This document shows, in pieces, positions 45,676 to 57,342 of a stretch of 64,000 bases of DNA; position 1 is the first letter of the stretch; the number at the start of each line of letters is the position of its first letter. This DNA is from Perkinsus olseni (Eukaryota > Perkinsozoa > Perkinsida > Perkinsidae). The DNA lies in NCBI GenBank assembly GCA_013115135.1, contig JABANP010000186.1, forward strand, positions 1 through 64,000, read 5' to 3'. Both the position numbers and the translations under genes were made by a program. The notes below the pieces were generated by a model. That model was not told where the DNA came from, did no database searches, and saw only the letters and a list, made by a program, of their open reading frames with translations.

Positions 45676-48340
45676 TTATGCCAGATTGGCTTGCATGCCC
45701 GTGCTAGAGTCTAAATTAGCGGCCACCGGAGTAGCAGCAGAGTGCTGCTGAGACCGAGTCAATGGCTCTTTACCGCCTCCTGCTGCTGCCACCGGCGGGG
45801 CGAGGACTGTCTGAGCTGAATGGGAGAGATCTCCGCCGCCGAGGTTGGGGTTGAGATTCTCCCGTACTTGCACTCGCTCGACGCCTCCATCTAAATAGAT
45901 AGTTTGGAGCTGGTTGTTGCGCTTCTTGCTTTCACCAGCCACCACTTCAGTCTGGTTCACTTCGACATAGCGGTCAACAGTCTGCACTTGAGGTACCTCT
46001 ACAACACGTTCAACGCGTTGGACCTGGGTCTCCTCGATGATCTTATCGACGTATTTCCGCACCACTTGAGGCACAGGCACCTCGTTAACCTTTTCAACAT
46101 ACCGAGGAACCACCACCTCGACCTCCTTGTCAACGTACTGCACCTCAGGGACTTCCACAATCTTCTGAACAGTCTTGGTCACCGGCACTTGGACGTGCTT
46201 CTGGATAACCTGTGGCACCGGGACGTCGATAATCTTCTCAACCTGCTGCACCACCGGGACTTCAACTTCTCGGTCCACATACTGCACTTGAGGCACATCC
46301 ACGTACTTCTGAACCTTCCTATGAACAGGGACGTTCACGTACTTCTGCACGGTCTGAGGGACCTCAACGTCGATGATCTCCTCCACACGCTTCACGACCG
46401 GCACCTCGACCTCACGTTCCACCACTTGGATCTCGGGCACCTCGACATCCACTTGGACAGTCTTAGTAACCGGTATCTCGACAACCTTCTGGACAGTCTG
46501 TGGTACAGGTACCTCGATGATCTCTTCCTCATACCTAACCTGAGGGACCTCGACCTCCCTCTCGATCTCGTGGATCTCCGGCACCTCCACAGTACGTTGA
46601 ACGACCGTCTCGTAGACCTTAGGGACATGCTTGTACACGACCTGCTCCTCCGGCACCTCCACGACGTTCTCGTGGTACTCCACTTCAGGCACATCAATGA
46701 CCTTGTCAACGTACTCAACATACGGCTTGTCGACCGGCACCTCGATGACGTTCTCGATGATGTTCTCCTGATACTCTACGCGAGGCACCTCGCGGACCAC
46801 TTCCTGAATCTCGTACTTGGGGACGTGCTTCTGAACCTTCTCTATCACAGGGACCTTCCGTTCGATGACCTTCTCGACAACCCGCTTCTTCTGCACCACC
46901 ACGTCTTGGACGTCCTGCTGCTCGACGTCATCGATGATCTTGCGGGTAACCTTCGGCATCTCAATCACGCGCTCCTGCGTGTGGATCACAGGCACCTCGC
47001 GGACGACCTCCTCGACTTCGATCTTCGGGACGCGCCGTTCAACCTCAACGATTTCCTCCACAATCTGGGGGACGTAGACGACCCTGGGCACCTCGACAAC
47101 CTGTTCGACCGACTTCGGGATGACCCTCTCCACCACTTCAGTCTTCGGCACGTGGATGACCTGCTCCACAATCTGCTCGATCGGATGCTCGATGACCTCC
47201 TCAGTGATTTGCGGTATATGCCGGTACTTGGGAACCTCGACAATCTGCTGGACGGACTTCGGGATGATGCGCTCCATAGTTGTTATTCGAGGGACCTCGA
47301 TGATCTCTTCCTCGATCTGTTCCACAGGAACCTCCACGATTTGCTCCTCGATCTTAGGGATATGACGATAGATCGGCACCTTCTCAATGTGCTCCACATA
47401 CTTCGGGATGACCCTCTCTTGCACCTACACAAGTGCCAATCAAAGGAGCGATAATCAACGGCACCTACCTGGATCTTGGGGATGTGGTTGATCTGCTCGA
47501 TGATCTCCTCCTTGGGCACCTCGATAACTTGTTCCACGATCTGTGGGACATGCAGGTATCTGGGGAAGGAGCGGTACGAAGGTGCGCCCCGAAGGTCGAG
47601 TTTGGTCACCTCGGAACCTTCTGGACCTTCTCAACCGTCTTCGGGATGACCTTCTCGCGAGTGATGGGACGCTTGACCTCGATCACTTCCTCTCGTACCA
47701 CCTCCTGAGGAACTTCGACGATTTGCTCCACAACGTGAGGAACCTTCACATACTTGGGCACCTGAGAAAATGAAGAATGGAGGTACGAATGCTGACCTCT
47801 CCTAGCTCACCTCAACAACCTGCTTCACGGGCCTGTGGGTGATGCGTTCTGGACGACCTTACGAGGGACGTCCACATGCACAACCTTGTCGACCGTCCTT
47901 TGGACCACTTGCACTTGAGGGACTTCGACCACCTTCTCAACATACTGAATTTGGGGCACTTCAACCAATTCCTCGACATACTGGACCTCCGGAACGTCAA
48001 CATAGACTTCGACGATCTCCTCTTGCCACTCCTCGCGGACGTTCTGCTTAGTGGGCAGTTGTCGGACCTGTTCCTCCCGAACCTCAGTGATCTCAGGGGG
48101 AGCGGACTCGACCGAGACCGTAGGAGTGTGGGTGAGGTTGTTGGTGAAGGGATGTTGCTGCTGCTGCTGCATCGCGTAACCGGCGGGCTGCACAGGCTGG
48201 CCGGTGGGGGTGAATAGGTTTGCTTGTTGAAATTGGCCGGGCTGGTAGAATTGAGATTGCTGCTGTTGAGGTGCCTGCCTGCTTTGACTACCAGGCGTCT
48301 GGTAAGGCTGCGGACGGAAGGCCTGGAAGGGCTGGAACAT
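45676..48340 (-). CDS. Alveolin (inner-membrane-complex/pellicle cytoskeleton protein) 1
   Basis: Alveolins form the network under the alveolar sacs of alveolates. Four exons can be set: 48340-47811, 47761-47610, 47559-47469 and 47424-45676, with introns of 49, 50 and 44 nt, all GT-AG and in phase with protein repeats. The N-terminus (MFQPFQAFRPQPYQTPGSQS) is Gln/Pro-rich. Then hundreds of residues consist of short Val/Glu/Pro/Lys units such as VEVPQVQYVDREVEVPVVQ, interrupted by a more charged middle part (KKRVVEKVIERKVPVIEKVQ). The C-terminus is low complexity, ending LDSSTGMQANLA. Exon 1 has a 1-nt loss near 47855: the frame should run VDVPRKVVQ into ERITHRPVKQVVE but would stop shortly after. 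The paralogue at 48682 has the same architecture. About 840 residues. Confidence 0.9.
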
Positions 48341-48681
48341 GTGGTGGTTGGATGACCTTAGAAAAGGTAGCTGTTGATGACACCAGCCTGAAGGGAAGAA
48401 GAAAGTCTAAACAACATAGACCGAAGGAGCGCCCGACCGATATTGATATCGACTACAACGCGAAGCAGAGTGCCTAGGTAACAACACGGGTTCTTCAAAT
48501 GCCCACCACTTTCCATGCAACCCTCGGAGCCCATCGTCAGCAGCCCATCCAATGATGCTAAATAAAAATAAAAATATCATCAAATCATCCAACGGACGAC
48601 GACGAAGGAAGAAGGCCGAAAATTCATATGAATTTGAATTCACGAGGCGCTTCATTTACTTTATCAAAAACAAGCATCAAC
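48341..48681. promoter_or_regulatory. Spacer between the alveolin genes (promoter of alveolin 1, 3' end of alveolin 2)
   Basis: A 341-bp gap between genes of the same strand. It must hold the promoter of alveolin 1 and the end of the alveolin 2 transcript. An A/T-rich tract with AATAAAAATAAAAATATC lies near 48562-48580. No defined core promoter element could be recognised. Confidence 0.35.
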
Positions 48682-51198
48682 CTAGAGCATCGGGCCGAAG
48701 CTGTTGAACATGTCGGCGAAGTTCTTCTGGTTGGGGAAACTCTGCTCAGCTGCTGCTCCTGTCGCAGAGGGGACAGACGCCCGCTGACTGCTCTGCTGCT
48801 GCTGTTGGGTCAACTGTTGGAGCTGATACCGGCTTAGACTGCCCGGAGGGAGATCATGAGTCGAGACCGAGGTGTAGATGTGGGCGGGCACGGGGTCGTA
48901 GGCGGTACCATCAACACGCTCATGAAGTCGTTCAATGCCACCCTCGATGCGGATAGTCTCCAATTGGGTAGTCACCGTACGTTGCTCACCAGTGACCGTC
49001 TCCACTTGAGGGATCTCGACATACCGCTCGACCGTCTCGATCTGAGGGATCTCCACGACCTTCTCGACCGTCTGCGAGACTTCCTCCTCGATGATCTTGT
49101 CCTGGTACTTTTGGACCACCTGAGGGACCTTCTGCTCCTGGATAACATCGACATACTTAGTCACAACCACGTCTTGGGGAATGTCGACGTACTCGATCTC
49201 AGGGACCTCGACGTACTTCTGAACCGTCCGCACTTGGGGTACACGGACCTCCTTCTGAACAGTCTTATTAACCGGCACATCGACGACCTTCTGCACTTGC
49301 TGCGTGACCGGTACCTCAACCTCCTTATCGACGTAAGCAACCTGGGGTACTTCGACGATCTTCTGAACCCTCTGAACATCGGCAACATGGACGACCTTCT
49401 GGACCTTCTGCTTGAAGGGGACGTCCACGTACTCCTCGACGTACTCCACTTGAGGGATCTCCACAACCTTGTCGACATACTCGATCTGCGGCACCTCAAT
49501 GTACTTCTGCACCTTGCGAATGTTGGGCACTTGGACTATCTTCTGTACATGCCTGTCAACAATCTCCGGCACTTCCCTATAGACAACCTGCTCCTCCTCG
49601 ACCTCAATGATCTTCTCGACATACTCGATTTGCGGCACCTCCACAACCTTGTCGATGTACTCAACGACGGGGACCTCCCGCTGGACCTCCTTAGTGATCT
49701 CAACTATCTTCTCCTCGTACACGATCTTCGGAATTTCACGGACGATCTCCTGGACCTCGATCTTGGGGACCTTCTTGTGAATCTTCTGTACAATAGGACG
49801 CTTCCTCTCGACGATCTTCTCAACCACCCGCTTCTTCTCGATAATAACATCCTGCACCTGCTGTTCGATCTCCTGGTCGACGATGGTCCGAGTAATCTTC
49901 GGAATCTCGATGATCCTCTCTTGAACCTCCCGACGAGGAACCTCGCGGACGATCTCCTCGATGTTGACCTTCGGCACGCGCCTCTCGATCTCGATGATCT
50001 CCTCGATTATCTCAGGCACTTGCACAACGCGCGGAACCTCGACGATCTGCTCCACAGGGCGCTCAACGATGCGCTCCACCTTCTGAACCTTGGGCACGTA
50101 AACGATCTCCTCGTGGATCTCCTCTACAGGGATCTCGATCGTCTCCTCGGTAATGACCGGCACTTCCCGATACACGGGCACCTCAATTATAGTTGCGACC
50201 TCCTTGTGAATGACGCGCTCGACGTACTGAATCTTCGGCACCTCTACCACTTCTTCGATAACTTGAGGGACCTTGACCTGCACACAAGTCAATAAGAAAC
50301 ACTCAAAAAGACAGCCACCACCCTCACCTCCACAACTTCTTCCTCTATCTCCGGTACATGCCGATTGACGTGGATCGTCACCACCTGCTTCACCGGCTTC
50401 TCTACGATCCTCTCTTGAACCTACAGTAATACATCATCGAATGCTACATCCCCCTCGCACTTCAAGGATCTCACCTGGACCTTGGGAACTTCGATAATTT
50501 CCTCCTCGATTTGGTCCACAGGAACTTCAACGATATCCTCAATGATGCGCTCCTGCTGTACTCGAACCTCCTCCTCTCGAATGCGAGGGACTTTCACATA
50601 CTTCGGGACCTGATAGTTGGAAACAGTTCAGCTCTGGTTCGGACGAGTAATGGAAATCATCACCACCCAGCTTACCTCGACGTACTGCACAACGGGCTTG
50701 TTGACGATCCTCTCCTGATGGACGACCTTGGGTACGTCCACGTAGACGATCTTCTCGACAGGCCTCTCGATGTACTGTATCTCCGGCACTTCGACGATCT
50801 TCTCGACGTACTGCACCATAGGGACCTCCTCGACCTCCTCAGCGTACTGGATCTCGGGCACATCAACAGGGATCTCGATGACCTCGTCCGTGAGGATCTC
50901 CTGGACGTGCTGCACCGGGGGGCGCCTGGAACCGCTGAACTTGATGGATTTCGGTGACCTCAGGGTCCTTCGTCAGCCGAGTGGAAGTGAACACCGGATC
51001 CGCCTGCTGTTGCTGAAATTGTGCCGGGAAGCCTAGCTGTTGCTGCTGGACGATGGACCTTCGTGACTGGTCCAAGTCAGCCTTGCTGGCAGGTGGCGGG
51101 GGCTGAGAGAAGGCTGCTGCGTCCATTGCGAACGTCGGGTTGAAGACCGGAGGAGGCCCGAAGTAGTTGGGGAAAGCAGTAGGATTGGAGGCGGCCAT
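48682..51198 (-). CDS. Alveolin (inner-membrane-complex/pellicle cytoskeleton protein) 2
   Basis: Exons 51198-50676, 50609-50475, 50420-50328 and 50277-48682, with introns of 66, 54 and 50 nt. The N-terminus (MAASNPTAFPNYFGPPPVFN) is Pro/Gln/Ala-rich. The body has repeats such as VEVPQIEYVDKVVEIPQVEY. A charged central part (KKRVVEKIVERKRPIVQKIH) follows the same order as in alveolin 1. The tail (QQLTQQQQQSSQRASVPSAT to FADMFNSFGPML) is Gln/Ser-rich. Exon 1 has a frame change at a run of six C at about 50921: one C fewer would give RFQAPPVQHVQEILTDEVIE without break. Four exons with matching boundaries show duplication with alveolin 1. About 780 residues. Confidence 0.9.
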
Positions 51199-51660
51199 AA
51201 AAACGGTCAGCCGAGTGGTAACTAACAACAACGGCTCACGACGGACAACTAAACCGCCACTCTCTCCGGGCCTTCAACAGAGCAGAGGGGAAGCGAAAGG
51301 CACACGAGCAAGCAGCCCAACGACCTGCTGGGGACGGCGGCAGCAAAGAAGAAGGGTGGAAAGTCGGAGCGACCGCGTGCTCAGAAACCGTGGATCTTGC
51401 GCTTAACGTCAATCGCGCGCGCCATTGTGATCGATTATTCATTCTGCGATAATGGTCGACACTTCGCACCTTGGGCGCGCCTGGTTGGTTGTACGTGTGG
51501 GAATCCTTCCAGGTGAGAGTCGATACCGACGGAAGAGCTATCGCTGAGTCCTCCGGCGGCCGTTAGCGGGTCGGAGTATCCTGAGGTTGACTCTGGTTAG
51601 ATATGAAATGACTTGATCGGAATTGGCAGCTATTCTTTTTCCTCTCGAACTTGTCAAATA
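51199..51660. promoter_or_regulatory. Divergent intergenic region, alveolin 2 and U2AF65-like gene
   Basis: The two flanking genes point away from each other, so this 460-bp stretch should hold both promoters. No TATA-like or other core element is clear. No gene is supported within it. Confidence 0.4.
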
Positions 51661-54228
51661 TGGGTCGCGACGGTAGAAGCCGCAGCCGATCGCCGTACAG
51701 CAGGAGCAGATCACGAAGGGACAGGCATCACGATAGTAATTGGCAGGCGGGAGTATCCTAGGTCGACCATTGCAAGATACCAAATAGGTCAGGACGCACG
51801 TCGTTGGACAACACTCTAGTCGGTTCGACACGAAAATTTATGAGACATACTCGTGATGTTAGTTCGGGTTCCGTGATTGGGATTTGACGGACGACGACTG
51901 ACCATCCGACTACTACTCTTTGTGGTAAGGGCCAGCAGGTTACCCAATTTTACTATTTTTTCAGCGGACGCTTCCCCGAAATTTTCGCAGGTTCTCCAAG
52001 TCCCCTAGCAGTTCTCATTTTCTCTGTTGTATTTTTCAGGGAGTCGTGACCGTGAACGCGACCATCATCGAAGCCATAGGTCCCATAGACACCACCAGTA
52101 AGCCTCTTGTCCCTTCCTTCGCTCAGGCTCTCACAAAAGCCAACGGCAATTTCGTGGCGCTCCGGCTGACGACCCATCAGGTTCATCAGCAGTTCATTTC
52201 AGGAATTTTCGAAGTTTGTCGTGATTGAGTTTTCAGGCGCGATGATGTTCAATTTTCCTTGCGAATCCGAAATTACATGATTTTTCTTTCAGGCGTAGCG
52301 ATGACCGTGACAGCTCCACCGAGCGGGAGAAGGCGCGTCGCAGAGCCCAACGAGAGTGAGGGCGTATCTTAGGTTGAAGCTGGTCATTCACGCTCATGCC
52401 TTGACAGTTTCCTTAACAAGTCGGCCCATCAGGCTGGTAACAGCTCAAACATGTTCTGGGATGGCTTCCAGTGGATTCCTAAGATCGGCACCCAAGATTC
52501 GGCTCAGCACAACGCCACTCGCAAGAACCGTCGTCTCTACGTTGCCAATCTGCCCATCCAACTGGGTAGGGAGGGGACCCTTGTGGCGCTTCTTTATAAT
52601 AGCAAGCTAGGGTTTTCCGACTTGAGGATCTTGGTACTTACGATAGCCCCGCTGGAGACCCCCGTCGAGCTTCACGGTGGCGAGGAAGTCTCTCGCCGGG
52701 TTACTTCAGCGTAGCGGCGGGATCTCTTATATGAGAATAGTGAATCAACGATTGCCATGTGCAATAGCCTCGCTTGAGACTCTCGGGGTAGCAGCATCAT
52801 TTCTTTCAGGTCTCACAGAGGAGTTCCTGGGTCAGCAGCTCTTCGCTGCCCTCCGTGAGCGTGGCTGCATCGCCGCTGATGGCCACAGTCCCGTCCTGCA
52901 TGTGTGGTTCGCCAGAGAGAAGGGTGGTACGCATGCGCAGGCCCTCATTCGGGGCTGTGGGCCCCTCGAAGATTTTCGCTTCGCCTTCAGGCAACTACGG
53001 CTTTGTGGAGTTTGCTACACTGGAAGACACCGAGAATGCTCTGGCGCTTGATGGTGGGTCTCCGGTTTAATTTCGTGGCGCAGCGGTCATTTTCGTATCA
53101 GGTCTTGTCGTTATGGGCGCCCCTATTACTATTCGCCGGCCATCGGACTATCAGGACTCCACCGTACCGATGTTGAACGATTCGGTTGTGGCGGCAGCAG
53201 CGGCAGCGGCAGCCAACAGTAGGGGAGAGGGTCTGTTCGGATTACTCGCGCACATACTCGTGAAGTGGAATTAAAGCGGCTGCTGGTCGAAAGATAGCCG
53301 TGCAGTCTTGCGATAGGCGCCAATTGATGAGGCCTCGACATTTTCTGTGAATGTTTAAGGTCAACCTAAGATACGTCGGAAGATAGTGCCGAAGATTACG
53401 AAAAATACAGAGCTTGGAATGCATTGTCTTAGTCAAAATCAGCTAGGGGTTGTTGATCATCTTGTAAACTCATCGAGAAAATCCTCATCGATTCATCTCC
53501 ATCATAATTCCCTTCTTCTATTCGACCATCCGTAGTTGCGGTATTGAACCGGGGTTTGGAGGCTCCTGTTACCCGTCCTCTACCAACGCCTCGGCCGCTG
53601 GGCGATTCTCTCCATCTCCTTCACCAGTCATTAGACACTTTCTGGCATAATAAAACAGCTAGAAGCGTGAGGAGGATATTGTTGTTCGCTCTTGGATGCG
53701 CATCGTCTGCTGGGTAATTATCTCCTGCTCCTCCTCAGGTGCGGTTGGCAATCTCGGTGGTCAAGCCACCAGTCGCATCGTCCGTTTCGCTCAGGTAAGT
53801 ATCATCCTTACTCCTTTCTCCGATTTGCCGCTTTTTCCATCAGGTTGTGCGAGTAGGGCCGAATACTACCAAGGATGAATATACTGATGTGATCGAGGAC
53901 ATGAAGGGCGGTTGTGGAGACTTTGGCAAACTGGATGCGGTCTACGTCGCCTCGGCTGATGTTCATGTACTGCTAGCTTGTGTAGCGTGGAGGCAATCTG
54001 ACTTGTTCGCAGGATCCTTCGACCCAAGGGTTGGTCCTGGCCGCGGGTGATGTCTGTCTTGAGTACTCTGATCTCGGAGGTGAGTGAGGCGCGCGTATCT
54101 TTTTTGTGATGGTGTGGTATGCAGGTGCCGAGGCGTGCATGACTGGCATGAAGGGACGCAAGTATGATGGCCAGGTTGTGCACATGAGCAGCGTTGACGA
54201 AGAAACTTGGCAGAATTTGGCGAAGTAG
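51661..54228 (+). CDS. U2AF2: U2AF large subunit-like splicing factor (U2AF65), no RRM2 seen
   Basis: U2AF65 binds the polypyrimidine tract at 3' splice sites. MGRDGRSRSRSPYSRSRSRR (start 51661) begins an RS domain, followed after an intron by RDRERDHHRSHRSHRHH and then RSDDRDSSTEREKARRRAQR. NSSNMFWDGFQW is the linker typical of the family. RRM1 is NRRLYVANLPIQLG (RNP2), LTEEFLGQQLFAALRERGC, NYGFVEFATLEDTENALALD (RNP1) and MGAPITIRRPSDYQ. The C-terminal UHM/RRM3 is TTKDEYTDVIEDMKGGCGDF with GKLDAVYVAS, LEYSDLGGAEACMTGMKGRK and YDGQVVHMSS, stop 54226-54228. Between about 53215 and 53720 no RRM2 can be found; only SINE-like and motif 3 sequence lies there. At least seven introns; one is 53054-53101. 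Confidence 0.82.
53525..53620 (-). repeat. tRNA-like SINE fragment within the U2AF65-like gene
   Basis: The minus strand shows GCCGAGGCGTTGGTAGAGGA (A-box-like) and, 25 nt later, CCCCGGTTCAATACCGC (B-box-like). It lies in the stretch where RRM2 would be expected. Together with motif family 3 at 53358, this suggests repeat insertion into a long intron or loss of exons. Confidence 0.4.
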
Positions 54229-55170
54229 GCCGACAGTGGCAGCGGACGAATCGTCGTACGTTGCGCTGTTTCTGTAGGCCCGTTCTTGTCGAGATGGACG
54301 CAGCCCTTGGTATACTGTAAAATGGATGATGACCATCACGACGCAGGTCTGAAGGCTCACCGCCTAGCGATACCATCTCGCCGACACTTCTGCTGCTGTT
54401 GCTTTTCTCACTTGAGTAGTAGTAGTGGTAGTAGAATCGCGTCTGGCACGTAAAATTATTGGAAGTCCGATCATCATCACCATCACCATCGACGCTGTCC
54501 TGGGCGGTTGAGTTGGGCGAGGGCCTCTTCTATTGGGCTACAAGTTCCCCTTCTATTATCCAGTAATGGCCGATTCACCAGCAGCATCATCATCAGTGTC
54601 TTCGCTCTCCTCCCACTCGGTGGCCAAGGCCGTCACGGCGTCTGTGTACGAGCTGGACGGAGCGATGTAGGGCTGGACTTTGAGTGTGGTGCCCGTGGAC
54701 TGGTTGTGGGTGTCAGGCAGCATAATCCGGGCTTCGATGAGATGAGAGATCATCATGATGAAGCTCAGTCTCCGAGTCAAGAGACGGTAGTGGTACTGTT
54801 GACGAGGCCTTTCTCGAGTTTTTGTTGTCAGTCCTCCTCGTCCTCCTCCAGCGACGAGTTCTCTCGAACGCTTGACATGGATCTCAACACAGTTGGTGTG
54901 ATAGGTAGGCGGGGTCCTAGCAGGACTAGTCATGGTAGCACTGTGCAGCTGTGCAGCCGGTACTGCATTTCTTGAAACTGCCCCATCCAGGACTCTCTTG
55001 TGGTTGCCTTCTGCCTTCATCTCGAGATTTCCGTAACGGTCCTGCCTAAGGCATGCTGCAGCGTTACGGGGCAGTAGTATGTGCTTGGTTATGAGGCTCG
55101 AAATCGTTGCTGGTTGAATCAGGAAAAGGAGCTCGGTACATGTCATTCTACCAGGACTGTTTTCTATGTC
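54229..55170. other. Spacer upstream of choline kinase; possible 5' exon
   Basis: A plus-strand ATG at 54566 opens MADSPAASSSVSSLSSHSVA with KAVTASVYELDGA, which looks coding but stops after ~34 codons. It could be a first exon of the kinase gene or of a small protein. The opposite strand is also open over the same bases (Ser/Asp/Glu-rich). I could not decide between them. ATC triplets lie at about 54471-54490. Confidence 0.3.
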
Positions 55171-57342
55171 AGATCCCAAGCAGAGCAAGTTCTCAGTGCG
55201 GAAGATATCGGGTCTCAATGATATGCCGGATAATGTGAGCAAGGCATCAGCGTTTATTGATGGAGGTGAATTGATTCCGAGTAGGTGACCGACTTCAGTT
55301 CGTTGTCCAAGCCTGCGAAGATAGCTGAGTTGTGCGTTCAAAAGGTCCCTGGGTGGCAAGGCAGAGTCAATCCGGAAGATGTACTACCATATTACCTGCA
55401 TCGCTCCGCTAGAATTTTTCCGCATTTTTAGGTCGAAATCAACCAGCTGTGCGAAGGCCTTTCCAACCAGCTCTTTAGAGTATCTTTGCCGAAGCCTCGA
55501 ACGGATTCGATGGTCTCCGACAGCCCGACCAATCATGACGTCCCCGTCCCCTTCACAAGTGTTCTCTTCCGGTCAGTACCACCGTAGTAGGATCAGGCGG
55601 AGCGAAGTTTTTTTTCGTCAGAATTTACGGCAAGGACGCCAAGTCCTTCTACGACCCAGTGTATGAGCTCAAGGTCTTCAAGACTTTGTCGCGGTACCGA
55701 ATAGCACCCCCAGCTGATAGCTTATGTAATGAGAGAGGCGCTGACTTCGTTGGTGGAGCTTGTGGTGGTCAGGGTGACGGCTGGCGGATTGAGGAGTGGC
55801 ATGCCTCGATTGCAGTACCGACCAAGCTGCTCAACAACCCCAGTATACTGTGCCAGGTGGGGCGAAGGCTCTCCTGCAGCTTGTGGGTCATCATCATCTC
55901 AGATTGCGTCTCAACTTGGCCGTTTTCATAAGCTGGATCAGCGTCAGGACTTTCCGAGGTCCTTCAGCACGGAACCAGCTACCATCAAGCGATTGAGGTG
56001 AGGTGATTGGAGTGCCTCGCTCCGCTGTAATTTTTATTCAGGAGTTGGGCGTCTGAGGCGTCGAAGGTATCTTTTGTCGAGCCCGAGCAACGCAGGAAGC
56101 TGAGCAGACTTCACGTTGATAGGATGGTGAAGGAGGCCGAGTAATCGTGGCTGTGCGCCGGCGGAGTAGCATAGCGTATCCTGGTGTATCTTAGGTGGCT
56201 CATAGCTTACCTTACACAGAACCAGAATGACATAGTAAAAGGGCAAGGCATGGACGTCGTCTTCTCCCATAATGATGTAGCACCCCTCGCTGCTGTTGTT
56301 GTGGTTGGCTACGGGTGGCTGATGCAGGTGCAAGAGAACAACATCTTGCAGACTCAGTACGGTCTTCGCTTGATAGATTTCGAGTACGCTCACTACAACT
56401 ACCAGGCTTATGATATCGCGAATCTTTTCTGTGAGTTTACCATGGATTACACCGAGACGTAAGCGGCTAGCTCTGGACGAGCTTCGTCTGCGTACTCTGG
56501 TCGTCCCGCAGGCACTACCCCTTCTTTGCTACTGATCTGGCGGCCTATCCCGACCGGCGGACGCAGAGGATGTTCCTCAGCGTGTATCTGTCTGAGTAAG
56601 TGTCCAGGGTCCTGAGTGTCTCCTCGGTGTTGTAAGTGGACGCACGGTCCTGTGCTGTGCGCATCCCTCCGTGTATTCTTACGATGCGTGCCTTAGTTCG
56701 ATGGCCGCGTTGTTGGTCGCGCGTGTATGTGGGACGATACCGATTTTGGTGATGGTCATTGTCAGGTATTTGGAGACCCCTATTTTCCCAGACAACGATC
56801 TCTACATCTTGCCGTTGATGAGGAACGTGTCGAAGTTCGCCCTGGCCTCGCATCTGCTGTGGGGCCTTTGGAGCGTCATCCGTGCGCCGCAAGCTCCGAC
56901 CTATGATGACTTTGATTTCCTAGTGTAAGGGCGGATGGTTGGTCGTGAGGTGGTAGGGGATTTATTTTTGATCAGGTACGCGAAGTTCCGCTTCGACTCA
57001 TATTTCCGGATGAAGAATATCATTCTCTCTCGGGACACGGAGGCGTCGGAGGAGCACAAGGAAGAGCTCTTGAAGCAGCAGCTAGGCCTGCAGCTGCAGG
57101 CCGATCACAAGCACAGTGAAAAGGTAGGTGGCTGGATTGATCCTGGGGTCTTTGGGATGGCGGATGAGAATCCTACCGCTATCGCAGATTGTCGGTAGTG
57201 CTCGCGTTGTCAGATACTCTCGGATATGCGGCCGTATATCGGATTCTTCCGTGGCGTGGAGATCGGGGCTGTTGCTCTGTCCATTGGCCTTTCCCTTGGT
57301 ACTGTGTTTGGCATTCTCAACTATCGTCCGAGGCAGCTTTGA
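55171..57342 (+). CDS. Choline/ethanolamine kinase with C-terminal membrane helix
   Basis: The enzyme phosphorylates choline or ethanolamine, the first step of the Kennedy pathway. Exons: [52 protein letters not shown] to [39 protein letters not shown]. The catalytic Brenner motif FSHND-VQENNIL is split by an intron (about 56278-56329), and [20 protein letters not shown] is the choline kinase motif with the metal-binding Asp. [37 protein letters not shown] and [14 protein letters not shown] complete the lobe. The last exon adds [20 protein letters not shown] and [15 protein letters not shown], a single transmembrane helix, unusual for this normally soluble enzyme. Stop 57340-57342. Introns 55572-55621 and two others contain the GCTCCGC motif. 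The first exon boundary is uncertain. Confidence 0.85.

Noticed and set aside
47846..47862. A 14-nt intron (GTAAG...CCAG) that would repair alveolin 1, and similar 14-17-nt candidates at 17765 and 41039
   Set aside because: The alveolin paralogue encodes the bases that would be removed, so a 1-nt deletion fits better; at 41039 a normal 45-nt intron explains the frame.
45904..50295. Two very long plus-strand open frames (516 and 479 residues) opposite the alveolin genes
   Set aside because: They are mirror frames of the Val/Pro/Glu repeat codons on the minus strand; their Leu/His/Asp-rich translation has no domain.
54556..55359. 267-residue minus-strand open frame
   Set aside because: Half of it is antisense to confirmed choline kinase exons; no domain is seen in the remainder.
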